Below are positions 8,031 to 17,700 of a stretch of 31,084 nucleotides of DNA, one piece after another. Made by a program: the position numbers and the translations under genes. The stretch comes from Seminavis robusta (taxonomy: Eukaryota; Bacillariophyta; Bacillariophyceae; Naviculales; Naviculaceae), in assembly GCA_903772945.1 (NCBI GenBank), contig CAICTM010001345.1:1-31084 (forward strand), read 5' to 3'. Positions within the stretch are counted from its first letter, which is position 1. Each line of letters opens with the position of its first letter. The notes below the pieces were generated by a model that saw only the letters and a program-made list of their open reading frames with translations, had not been told where the DNA came from and did not search any database.

Positions 8031-10504
8031 ATTCGGACTCGTTCGTGATCGCAGTACTAGACAACTGCTCATCAAGATGCATGACCAACGCAATGACGGA
8101 CTTCATCTACCCTCCAGTCAGAGTGGACGTCAAAGTGACAGGAATTGGTGGAGCAGGATCAGCGACATACAAGGGCACAGTCAAGTGGGAGATACAAGAC
8201 GACACAAGAGTGTCGCACTCATGGATCATACCCGACACCTACTATCACGAGCACTCGCCATACAGGTTGCTGTCACCACAGCATTGGGCACAAGCCCGTC
8301 AAGAGGGAAATGGAACAGTATGCATCACGTACCATGACGCTGTTAAGCGGTTCTGGCAGGACTGTCGATATGTCAAGACAGTGATACTTGACGGAGCAAC
8401 GAATATAGCGCTCATAAGATCAAAGCCGTCATATGATCGATTTAATGCATTCTGCACGGCCATATCGGACACCGACGAGTGCAGAATCCTGGACGAAACA
8501 GAACTAATGTCGATGCCGGCGGCGCAACTAGTGTCAGACGACGAGGAGCTCGCGGACGATGACATCTCAGAAGCTAGTGAAAGCATCAGAGAAAGACGAC
8601 CCCCGGACCTGCCGGATGTTCTCTTTGATGAGCTCGAACACGACGATGAATTCCGCAATAATGCAAATACCAATCCAGCTCGACCAATCTACAGTGTTGT
8701 GCCAGAGGATGAGGAAGTCCAGCAACAAACCCCACAAGCTCAATTCCTTGCGCTTCACTACAAGCACGCGCACTTGTTGCCTGAGAAGATGCAAGCACTA
8801 GCAAGGAGAGGTCAGTTGCCGGCGGCCATACTCAAGTGCAAGGTGCCTAGATGCAGCGCATGCATGTTCGGAAAGGCAACCAGGAAGGCATGGAGAACGA
8901 AGGCACCAATCAACTCATTCTCCACACCTATCCCTGACTCACCAGGAGCAGTGGTAGCGATGGATCAACTGATCTCATCGATACCAGGGCTTATAGGACA
9001 AATGAGGGGATTCATCACCCGCAAGAGATACCTGGTCACGACCGTGTTTGTGGACCATTACAGCGGACTATCCTATGTCCACAATCAACTGTCAACTGGA
9101 GCAGGGCATACCATCAAAGCAAAAGAAGCCTTTGAAAGATACGTGAGGTCGCACGGTGTGACTTTCAGGCACTACCATGCGGATAATGGAATATTCGCGA
9201 GTAAGGAGTTCATGATGCACGTGCAAGTGTCTGGGCAAACCATCTCATTTTGCGCAGTCAATGCCCATCATCAAAACGGTAAAGCAGAACGATGCATCAG
9301 GGACCTGCAAGAGTCCACTAGAACGATGCTATTGCACGCTAAGCAGAGATGGTCGGAAGCCATAGACGCAAATCTGTGGCCATTTGCAATTCGCATGGCA
9401 AATGACATGAGAAATGAAGCACCAATGAGAGGTCGGGAGTCATCCCCGATCGAGCTGTTCTCAGGGGTGGAAGTAGAACCGAAGCTGAAGGACCGACACA
9501 CGTTCGGATGCCCAGTGTACATTCTCCACGAGAGATTACAGGCAGGAAAATCGGTTCCAAAGTGGAAGAACCGAGCGCGTATTGGCCTTTATTTAGGACA
9601 CTCGGTAAGGCATTCGCAAAAAGTTGCGCTAGTCCTCAGCCTAACAACAGGACATGTGTCACCGCAGTTTCACTGCCAGTTAGATGACCTGTTCGAGACG
9701 AGAAGGAGATCAGCTGGTAATCCGAGAACGATATCCTTGTGGCAACAAAGGACTGGGTTCGACAAAGCACAAGAGGAGAGCATCGACAAACTGGATTTCC
9801 AAGCATCGAAGCGGCAACAACAGGAATATGGAACCGGCACCGATGGATTACAAGAGCACGATCAAATCGTGGATTCAGAGGCCGCGAATCAAATGCAGGA
9901 TGTGCAACCAGAAACAAGCCAGCAAGCTGCGCGAATACTCGCAGAGGATTTTGGCATTGCTATTGGACGAAACGAGAGCCAACATCATTTACACGATGAC
10001 AATGACGGATCGGCAGAACCTGTTAACGACGTCGGAGAGCGTGAAGTTCCGCCTACAATTGGGCCGCAGCTACGTAGGTCGCAAAGGAGTCGTCGACCGA
10101 CCGAGATAATGAGGCAGTCGATCAAGCAAGGGACGATGAAAGCATTCTACGTTCCCTGGGACGTGTTCCACGATGACTCGCTGAATCTGCAGGACAATAT
10201 GCAGAACCCGCTGCAGTATTTCGAAACAATCAACAAAGACGTGATGTCGTACAACGAGGCAACAAACCTAGTCACGTTCGCGGCATCGTCCAATCCAGAT
10301 ATCATGTACTTCGACCAAGCGATGTCGGCACATGACAAGGATGAATTCTTTAAAGCCATGAAGAAGGAAATCGATTCGCACACGGACAACAATCATTGGA
10401 CCGTGGTGAGCAAGAGCGAAATGCCAAAGGGAACGGACATCCTTCCCGCAGTTTGGGCATTCAGACGCAAGCGAAAGATTGCGACGAACGAGATATACAA
10501 ATAG
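7967..10504 (+). CDS. Copia Pol part 1: protease, integrase, start of RT
   Basis: Residues are counted from the ATG at 7967, although the natural protein probably begins in the leader frame. The aspartic protease candidate is LDNCSSRCMTN (D32-N33-C34, nt 8060-8068) in place of the usual D-S/T-G, followed by a GIGG flap-like segment. A GAG-pre-integrase zinc site (HYKHAHLL then CKVPRCSAC) precedes the integrase core. The core triad D333 (VAMDQL), D406 (HADNGIF), E441 (QNGKAERC) has the exact D,D35E spacing. A long hydrophilic linker follows. The RT begins at about residue 815 (HWTVV...PAVWAFRRKRK) and is cut by TAG at 10502-10504. Codons directly after the TAG continue the RT in the same frame (KARINVHGG), so the stop is internal. 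A TGG-to-TAG change is the simplest explanation. Confidence 0.85.
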   Translation: MSRSRQQQAAGKSPRASGHRYDSDSFVIAVLDNCSSRCMTNAMTDFIYPPVRVDVKVTGIGGAGSATYKGTVKWEIQDDTRVSHSWIIPDTYYHEHSPYRLLSPQHWAQARQEGNGTVCITYHDAVKRFWQDCRYVKTVILDGATNIALIRSKPSYDRFNAFCTAISDTDECRILDETELMSMPAAQLVSDDEELADDDISEASESIRERRPPDLPDVLFDELEHDDEFRNNANTNPARPIYSVVPEDEEVQQQTPQAQFLALHYKHAHLLPEKMQALARRGQLPAAILKCKVPRCSACMFGKATRKAWRTKAPINSFSTPIPDSPGAVVAMDQLISSIPGLIGQMRGFITRKRYLVTTVFVDHYSGLSYVHNQLSTGAGHTIKAKEAFERYVRSHGVTFRHYHADNGIFASKEFMMHVQVSGQTISFCAVNAHHQNGKAERCIRDLQESTRTMLLHAKQRWSEAIDANLWPFAIRMANDMRNEAPMRGRESSPIELFSGVEVEPKLKDRHTFGCPVYILHERLQAGKSVPKWKNRARIGLYLGHSVRHSQKVALVLSLTTGHVSPQFHCQLDDLFETRRRSAGNPRTISLWQQRTGFDKAQEESIDKLDFQASKRQQQEYGTGTDGLQEHDQIVDSEAANQMQDVQPETSQQAARILAEDFGIAIGRNESQHHLHDDNDGSAEPVNDVGEREVPPTIGPQLRRSQRSRRPTEIMRQSIKQGTMKAFYVPWDVFHDDSLNLQDNMQNPLQYFETINKDVMSYNEATNLVTFAASSNPDIMYFDQAMSAHDKDEFFKAMKKEIDSHTDNNHWTVVSKSEMPKGTDILPAVWAFRRKRKIATNEIYK

Positions 10505-12046
10505 AAAGCCAGGATCAACGTCCATGGCGGAAAACAGAAGCTCGGAATCAACTACTGGGAAACCTATTCGCCAGTTGTGGGATGGCCCACGATACGATTG
10601 TTCTTGATTCTGATGATACTCAACAAATGGCACTCTAAGCAAGTCGATTTTGTTCTGGCATGTTCACAAGCCGAAATAGAGTGCGACATGTACATGCAGA
10701 TTCCAGTCGGATTCGAGTTTGATGGCGACAGGAAGAGCCATGTACTGCAGCTCAACCGCAACTTGTATGGGCAAAAGCAAGCTGGAAGAGTGTGGAACAG
10801 GTTCCTGCACGACGGTTTAGTCACCAGAGGATTTGTACAGAGCGACGTTGACATGTGCGTCTACTATAGAGGATCCGTTGCGCTAATGATTTACGTGGAC
10901 GATGGGATCTTCATTGGACCATCGCAAGATGAGATCCAAGAATGCTACAATCTACTGTCAAAGGAATTCACCGATGCAAGTGGGCAAAAGCACAGAGGAT
11001 ACAACGTGACGGACGAAGGAAATCTGAGTGACTATCTTGGCGTGAAGATAGAGCCACTGCCAAACGGGACAATCAAGCTGTCGCAACCGCACCTAATCAC
11101 GGGCATACTGAAGGATTTAGGATTCTTGGACGACGCGGCAGGAGCAACGAATAGAACGAAAGGCAAGCCAACGCCTGCCCCATCGAGCCAACGACTCAGC
11201 AGAGACATCCACGGAAAGCCGTATGACGAAAAGTGGCACTACAGAGCTGTCATTGGCAAGTTGAACTTTCTAGAAAAGTCGATGCGACTGGACATTGGAT
11301 ACTCGGTGCACCAGTGCGCAAGGTTCTCAAATGATCCTAAGGAATCACATGCACAAGCCATCAAGTACATCGGAAGATATTTGGTGAATAACCAAAAGAG
11401 AGGCATCATATTGAATCCAAGAAACCACTCTTTCGATTGCTGGGTTGACGCTGATTTTGTAGGCAATTGGAACAAACTAGATGCAGCAGTGGATCCAAGC
11501 ACGGCTAAGTCTCGAACTGGGTATGTCGTCATGTACGGATGCGGTCCAGTGGTGTGGGGATCGAAGCTACAACGAGAAGTGGCATTGTCAACAACGGAAG
11601 CTGAGTATATGGCAGCATCCGAGAGCCTACGATTAGTGATAAATCTGATGGAGCTATTGGAGGATTCCAAGAGGATAGGCTGGGCGATGAAGCATACAGC
11701 ACCCAAGGTACACTGCAAAGTTTGGGAAGACAACTCTGGAGCATTAGAGATGGTGAGACTTCCAAAGATGCGTGCGAGGACTAAGCACATCAATGTCAAG
11801 TATCATCACTTCCGAGAGCACGTTCGTGCCGGGAAGATATCAATCCACAAGGTGACCAGTGAGCATCAGCTTACTGATCTATTGACGAAACCACAACCAC
11901 GACAACTATTCGAGGCTCAGCGTGAAGGCATCATGCAGTGGGATGCCGAGTTTCTCACAGCTGAAGAACTATTGTTACCTGCCAAGCATTCGAGGGCATG
12001 TGAGATTATAGAGGGTATAGCTCACCCTGCACAATCATCTAAGTGA
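10505..12046 (+). CDS. Copia Pol part 2: RT and RNase H
   Basis: Same frame as part 1, separated only by the TAG. RT continues as YWETYSPVVGWPTIRLF, then the palm block SKQVDFVLACSQAEIE, LNRNLYGQKQAGRVWN and the catalytic YVDD at 10892-10903. RNase H shows D in WVDADFVG, E in STTEAEYMA, D in WEDNSGA and the conserved YHHFREHV ... HQLTDLLTKP tail. All catalytic residues are intact. The frame does not stop before the LTR: it runs 48 nt into the 3' LTR, which encodes the last 15 residues (CEIIEGIAHPAQSSK) and the TGA. If translated alone it could start at ATG 10577, but that would lack the RT fingers, so a stand-alone protein is unlikely. Confidence 0.88.
   Translation, partial: KARINVHGGKQKLGINYWETYSPVVGWPTIRLFLILMILNKWHSKQVDFVLACSQAEIECDMYMQIPVGFEFDGDRKSHVLQLNRNLYGQKQAGRVWNRFLHDGLVTRGFVQSDVDMCVYYRGSVALMIYVDDGIFIGPSQDEIQECYNLLSKEFTDASGQKHRGYNVTDEGNLSDYLGVKIEPLPNGTIKLSQPHLITGILKDLGFLDDAAGATNRTKGKPTPAPSSQRLSRDIHGKPYDEKWHYRAVIGKLNFLEKSMRLDIGYSVHQCARFSNDPKESHAQAIKYIGRYLVNNQKRGIILNPRNHSFDCWVDADFVGNWNKLDAAVDPSTAKSRTGYVVMYGCGPVVWGSKLQREVALSTTEAEYMAASESLRLVINLMELLEDSKRIGWAMKHTAPKVHCKVWEDNSGALEMVRLPKMRARTKHINVKYHHFREHVRAGKISIHKVTSEHQLTDLLTKPQPRQLFEAQREGIMQWDAEFLTAEELLLPAKHSRACEIIEGIAHPAQSSK
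11991..11998 (+). other. Polypurine tract candidate of copia element 2
   Basis: CGAGGGCA lies directly before the 3' LTR. It is short and weak compared with the G-run of remnant 1, and it lies inside the pol coding frame. Confidence 0.4.
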
Positions 12047-12182
12047 AACAGCATGCAAGGCAGTGCACAAGCCTGGCTTTGGGTTAATAGCAAGGCAACA
12101 GACCAACTGCAATAAACAGCATTTGGAGATCAAATAGACAAAATAGCGCTCTAAAGTAAGCTCACAATTTGATAATCTTTCA
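11999..12182 (+). repeat. 3' LTR of copia element 2
   Basis: 184 bp, identical as read to 5429-5612. Its first 48 nt also encode the C-terminus and stop codon of Pol. Confidence 0.95.
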
Positions 12183-12188
12183 ACCATT
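12183..12188. repeat. Right target-site duplication (ACCATT)
   Basis: Direct copy of 5423-5428 following the 3' LTR. It marks the pre-insertion junction. Confidence 0.85.
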
Positions 12189-12820
12189 TCGCTGTTAACG
12201 CGCGAATTATGAGGCTGAATTCAAATCAATTATTTAATAGAGTGGGCGTGGATGATGGCAGCCGGCCCTGATAGCCGTTTCTCTCCGCTTTGGCGAGGTG
12301 CGGCCCTGTCTGTGACCAAGGTCGAACCACAAGCCGAAACCCGCAATTTACTGTTTTTGCGAAATCTACGCCATCTACCTTTTTTTTAAAATAAGGTGGT
12401 TCCGTCCAGGTTTTTAAGCCAGCTAAAAGCTGTTAAAATAATCCACTCTTTTACACGGTGCTATCGCGAGCGTTCGCTGATGCTAAAGGCGTCCTGGAAA
12501 CGTTGTCAGTGTCATCCAACACACCTTTGACATAGCAAGAGCTCTAGCTAATAGTACTGCCGACAGGTTCATCGCTGGTTCTGTGGTGATATTTCCTCCA
12601 CCTGTTGAGTTTGGCAACCGGTCGGAAGCGATGTCGACTTTTTGGATTCGGCTGCAAGCGCCCCTTAGATCTCAATGTGTGCTGGTAGTAGGGCCCTGCA
12701 ACCAAGGACTACTCTCTTCCTTATAGTATAAGGAAGAGATAATGCTTTGGTGGCAGCCCCGTACTAGTCTACCTCTGGAGGAAAGAGTGTTCTGGCGGTA
12801 CGTAGCCCTGGCTCTTATCT

Positions 12821-12918
12821 AGCTAGCAACCGGTAGAAAGCTAGCAACCGGTACCGGTACCTGTAGGTAGTTTTTAGAGAGCGAGGATTGAGGAGGTCCT
12901 CCTGAAGGTACCGGTACC
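12821..12918. repeat. AGCTAGCAACCGGTA direct repeat and GGTACCGGTACC palindromes
   Basis: AGCTAGCAACCGGTA occurs at 12821-12835 and again at 12839-12853. The perfect 12-bp palindrome GGTACCGGTACC occurs at 12850-12861 and 12907-12918. AGGAGGTCCTCCT lies between the palindromes and can form a small hairpin. Confidence 0.75.
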
Positions 12919-13293
12919 AGTGGCACTCAGTGGACCGTGTCTTGCTGGTTTATCCCTCTTTCGCAATGTAATGTATGTGTCGTCGCCTTTCTTCATACCG
13001 GTGTCACTTCTGTTTCCTGCGTGCGCCATTCCGAAGAAACTGAGTTCAAGACGCCCACCACCCAGGTGGGGAAGGTTTACAGCAATGGATTGGAAGCTTC
13101 GGATGTTTGATGAAAGATCTGTCTGATTGACTGATTGAAGGTTGGAGGGTTGCAGGGGTTGACCGGAAGAAGGCTTCTTACCAAATAAATATATTGACGC
13201 GTTGAAGAGCTGTTGAAGGTTGAAGGCAATCGTGGTGAGGCGTAGGCTTCAGCGCTTCAGCTGGCTTGCTGGAGCTCTTGCTGGTTACTTAGG

Positions 13294-13307
13294 ACTCAGT
13301 ACTGAGT
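13294..13307. repeat. 14-bp perfect palindrome ACTCAGTACTGAGT
   Basis: Perfect inverted repeat without a loop. A related palindrome with the arms exchanged is at 13554-13569. Confidence 0.8.
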
Positions 13308-13553
13308 AACGTTTTTCTCAGGAGCTCCAGGAACGAAGATGGTGGGGAGTGGGGAGCTGATGAGAACAGAGCAAAGGGAGGAATTATTGATTTGTGTCAC
13401 TGACTTTTGAAGCACGACGCGTCAAAAGATTCCATGTCTTGATGACAAAGCTCTTTAAATCGCTCAGAAAAGACTGTACAAACAATTCCTTGTAAGACCC
13501 ACTTTGAGTAGAAAAGAAGATTTATGGAGTCATTCTTTCAAGCGCGACAATTA

Positions 13554-13569
13554 TACTGAGTACTCAGTA
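13554..13569. repeat. 16-bp perfect palindrome TACTGAGTACTCAGTA
   Basis: Perfect inverted repeat in a GTAC-rich stretch (13554-13612) that also contains ACATGTAC and GTACATGTAG. Confidence 0.8.
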
Positions 13570-14745
13570 CATACATGTACTCGGAGTAGCTTTGTACTCG
13601 TACATGTAGTCTAAGTTTACTCGTATGGTTTCTACCAGTTTACTGAAATGCTCACACTATGACTATTAGTTCCTAGGTGACCCTAGGGCAGTTGCCCGAG
13701 CTGCTGTAATGATACGGAGCTACGAGAGGCGGAGGGAAGCCAATCCTGCACGCAGTCATGGGTTGCATACAAGAAAAGCTCGAGCAGACAGGCAGAGACA
13801 CTTTCTATAATTTGGATTGCTCCAATGCTCCAATGCGATTCTGCAGCCTTCTTTTTCATTGGCTTGCAGATGACCTCTTTGTAGAATTGTTGATGAAGGT
13901 TTAACGTGGCTTTGAAAATTGCTGACTTCGATTTTTAGAAAGCAGAGATCAACACATGCACTACCAAACCTCAGAGTTAGCTGACCGGTACGATGTACGA
14001 GTACCTTGCAGTGCTGATGGTCATCTCACACCTAACGGTATATGTACGGTACGTACCGGTAGTACCACAAAGACCAGATTTCTTCAGTATGGCCATACTG
14101 CTTCAGTCTGGAATATAGGTTTTGCTGCATTTGTAGAGAGGACCTTGTACCAGTAAGGTATGCATCGCCATTTTCTGAGCGATGGTGCACCTGTTGATCA
14201 TGAAAGAGGGATCAGAGCATTGCTATCCTTGTCAGTTTATTTCGCAATGATTGCTGAATGATGGAAGCTACCAAAGACCAAAGATGACTGCACTGGAATG
14301 ATCATTTTATCCACTCCACCATGGGATAACATGCTTTTCAGCCTAAGACCCGAAACATGTTCCGATTACTTTTTATTTTGATCATAAGTCCTGGCAATGC
14401 CAGTTGATCAGTTGCTGTGTGTGAAAGTGAAGGGCTAACCGCGGAAACAACAGCGGTTCTGGAGTGGAAACGTCCGTTTTATGTACCGGCAGCAACACTG
14501 CCACACTGCTACCGATTATCCTGTTAGTTCTTGTAATAAGATTGCGCCAGGTCCCCACCCGATAATTTTCACCGACTTGGCAGACGACAAGCCGTTGACA
14601 GCTCGTCTTCAGATTTCGGACCTACCTCTCACAAAAAATCAAAATCCAAGGCTTCAGGCTGTTCATTGTGAAAGGAAATCTGACATTTTCGTTGTTATCA
14701 ATCCATCTCGAGCTGAACAACTAACTGAATCGAATCAAAGCCACC

Positions 14746-17700
14746 ATGTACGGTCTAGTGTTTGAAATCGTTGAAGAGTTTGTCATTGAGAAGCAGGGTC
14801 TCGAAGTATGGCATGAGATTAAGAACAAAGCCAAATGCCGGGTTAGAGATGGGGGCTTCCTGCGTCGCAGCTATTATCCTGACAATGAGCTGGTGGACAT
14901 TATCGTCGCTGCCTCTGAGATTTTGGGAGTTGCAGTGCCGGATATTCTCCAAGTCTTTGGCCACTTTGTTGTTCGGCATCACTATTTGAATGGGTACAAT
15001 GATCTGATGCGCGCACAGGGCACCACACTGCGAAAGTGGCTGTCCAACCTCAACGCCATGCACGACCACATCCAAAAGTCCTTTCCGGGAACACAGTTCC
15101 AAGCACCCATCTTCTGGTGTGAAGATTGCGAGGAAGTTGAGGGGTCTATTCTATTGCACTACTTCAGCCTCAGAGGTATTCTGCTGGTCCCCATGGTTGT
15201 GGGTATCATTTCGGAGCTGGCGTCCTACCAATTCGACTGTGAAGTCACCATGACTCAGTTGGGGCTTCAAGGGGAAGAGGGGGCGGAGTTTACATCTTGG
15301 CGAATCACAGCTGTGGACCCCGAGCAAAGATACAAGCTGTCTCCTCGAAGTGCTGAAGTCTCTGCCGCAAGACGGGAAAGTTCTACAGTTGACTTTAGCA
15401 AGATGGAGCTGCCCAGCCAGTGCCCATTCTCGGGGAAAGATCTCTCAGCACCCGGTCCTCATCCTGCTGCAAGCAAGTGCCCCTATTCGGCCAACAAAGA
15501 CCACAGTGAAGAAACGGGAAGTACTTCCTCCATCCTCTCCACCTCCACAGGGGGAAACACGTCCGCAACTGGTCTGTCTCTTGGCAAGCTCCAATCAGTC
15601 TTCCCCTTCCATGTCCTTGTGGATAAAGAGTTCACCATCCTCCAAGTAGGGCAGAGTTTACCAGCTCTCATGAATCAAACGCAAGACTTCTTCAATGGCA
15701 AGCACATTGGAAAAGTCCTCGATATCACCCGTCCCGTGCTGGGGAGTGCCTGGGACTGGCAGAGCTTGAAGAAGCTCAGTGATCAGCACTTCTTCCTGGC
15801 TCCCTGCACCTCGGGAGCCCTCAAGAAGCGTGTCTCGATGGAGGATTCCAATATCAAGTTCAAGGCTTCCATGATTGAGATTGCACAAGGCATGGTCATG
15901 TTCGCACTCAACCCGGATGCGCGCAACATTGTGGATCTCCGCAACATGGGTCTCACATTGACCGACCTCCCCCTTCATGGTGGTCAACGAGATTCCGTCT
16001 TTCTCGGCGAATACATTGTCCAAGAGGTTGATAAGGCTCACAAGTTGGACAAGCTCAGCAAGAAGTTGGAAAACGAAAAGAACCTCTCCAACACGCTCCT
16101 CTATAACATGTTGCCCAAGACCATTGCGGACGAGCTGCGAAATGGCAAAACAGTGGAACCTCAGCACCATGATGATGTGACACTCTTCTTCTCCGATATT
16201 GTGAACTTCACGTCCATTTGCGAAAAGGTTGATCCTTGGGCAGTGATTGACATGCTCAATCAGTTGTACTCTGTCATGGACAAGCTGGCGGAGCATTTCA
16301 ACTTGTACAAGATCGAAACCGTGGGAGACGCATACAGTACGTTGTCAAAACGAGACCTTGAAAGTGTGGATGTTTTGATTCGATTCCATTGGCTAACACC
16401 TTTGCTCTTCGTTGCTTGTACCTTTTCCAGTGTGCTGCTCTGGGCTTCCCGTTCCTGACAAGTATCATGCTGAAAACATTGCCAACTTTGCGATTGCCGT
16501 CATGGAGTGTGTCAAGCATGTACAATCCCCTGTGGATGGCACTCCTATTCAGCTGAGGATTGGCATTCACACCGGTCACTGTACTGCTGGAGTGGTGGGG
16601 ACACTGACCCCTCATTACTGCCTCTTTGGCGACATGGTCAATACCACAGGTACGAGAAACCTTGCGAGGGTCACATCCAGCACTTCAGCATCATGGTGGA
16701 CGCATTCCGCTCACATATCGTTTTCTTTCATTGATCTCCCAGCGCGTCATGAGCAAACCGGATTGCCGGGAATGATCCAATGCTCTTCAGACCTATTCGG
16801 GCGCCTTAAGCACTTTTCCATGTACGAACAGGAACAGTTCGAGCTGACTCCACGTGGGTTGGTTAGCATGAAGGGCAAGAAAGAGTGTTGCACTTATTGG
16901 TTGGAGGGTGGAACGGCCAACAATGAGCGTGCCGGCCCAGCTGCATTGCAAGCTCTTTCCAATGACGTGAGCGAAATGCTTGAGAAGAAGAGTTGGAAGA
17001 TGCGACGCTACTTCCGTCGTTCTGGTGAACTTCGTGGGGATTCAGAGACGCAGTCTGTCGGCAGTCACAATACTTTCCTCACTACGTCGTCCGTGAGCGA
17101 AGAATCGGATCAAGGAGAACGCTCCCAGGTGACATGGACTGGTACCGATGATGATGACTCGATTGCCGGAGGAGAATCGGAAGCTGAAGTGAATCTCGCA
17201 TCTGAAGCGTCCGACTCTAGGGACGCTGGAGAGCTGGATGACATGCTGGAAGACTGTTATGACCCTGCTGCAGACGTCGAGAACGGTTTGTTGAATCTGG
17301 TCTGGGATAAAACGCTCAGCCGAGAGGACTTCGTGTCGAACATTCACCTCTTGCTGTCGCCGTTGCTCAACCTGTGCCTATTCGACTCAACGACTGGCCA
17401 ATTCCCCAACAATTTGGATCTTCTCGACGGCCAGCTGTACGGTCTGATCGATCGATTGTCGAAGAGCTTCAAGAAGCATAATCCCTACCACAACTTCCGC
17501 CGCGCTGCCCATGTTGTGGCTTGGGCAACCCACCTCTTCGAACGGGTCCAAGACAGCGGAGCGGGTATGTCAGGTACAGTGGACAATAGTCCTTGGTTCC
17601 GTTTCACGCTTGCTATCGCGGCTCTGGTTCAAGACTGCAAGCATTCTGGCGTAGCCGATGGCCAACTGCAGGCTGAGAAGCACATGGTGTTTGAAATGCA

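Larger units (their letters stand above)
5429..12182 (+). mobile_element. Full-length young Ty1/copia retrotransposon (element 2)
   Basis: This 6754-bp element has two 184-bp LTRs (5429-5612 and 11999-12182) that I read as identical over their full length, ends TG...CA and an ACCATT duplication on both sides. It contains gag (5810-7249), a spacer, a leader frame (7534 onward) and pol in the order protease, integrase, RT, RNase H, so it belongs to Ty1/copia. Identical LTRs mean little time has passed since insertion. Despite this, pol contains one TAG (10502-10504) and a frame change between leader and protease. The copy is therefore either freshly inactivated, mobilised by proteins from sister copies, or uses recoding. 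It inserted into the 5' end of a small minus-strand gene. Confidence 0.95.
12183..14745. other. Long gene-poor intergenic region
   Basis: I find no convincing gene in these 2.5 kb; the open frames are short and carry no motif. The left end is the displaced upstream DNA of the small minus-strand gene. Just before the ATG at the insertion site it has an in-frame TGA and an AT-rich stretch (revcomp of 12225-12240). Noted structure: an 18-bp-period repeat and two GGTACCGGTACC palindromes (12821-12918), ACTCAGTACTGAGT (13294-13307), TACTGAGTACTCAGTA (13554-13569), and unusually many ACCGGT and GTAC sites up to about 14060. The right end is the 5' region of the cyclase gene. Confidence 0.5.

Noticed and set aside
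8299..8673. Minus-strand open frame rich in Ser
   Set aside because: It is the antisense shadow of the acidic linker in copia Pol.
12920..13126. Possible small plus-strand protein in the gene-poor region
   Set aside because: No motif, no start context and no support from neighbouring sequence.
15658..16296. Minus-strand open frame of 212 codons under the cyclase exon
   Set aside because: Antisense of a well-supported H-NOX/cyclase coding exon; no motif of its own.
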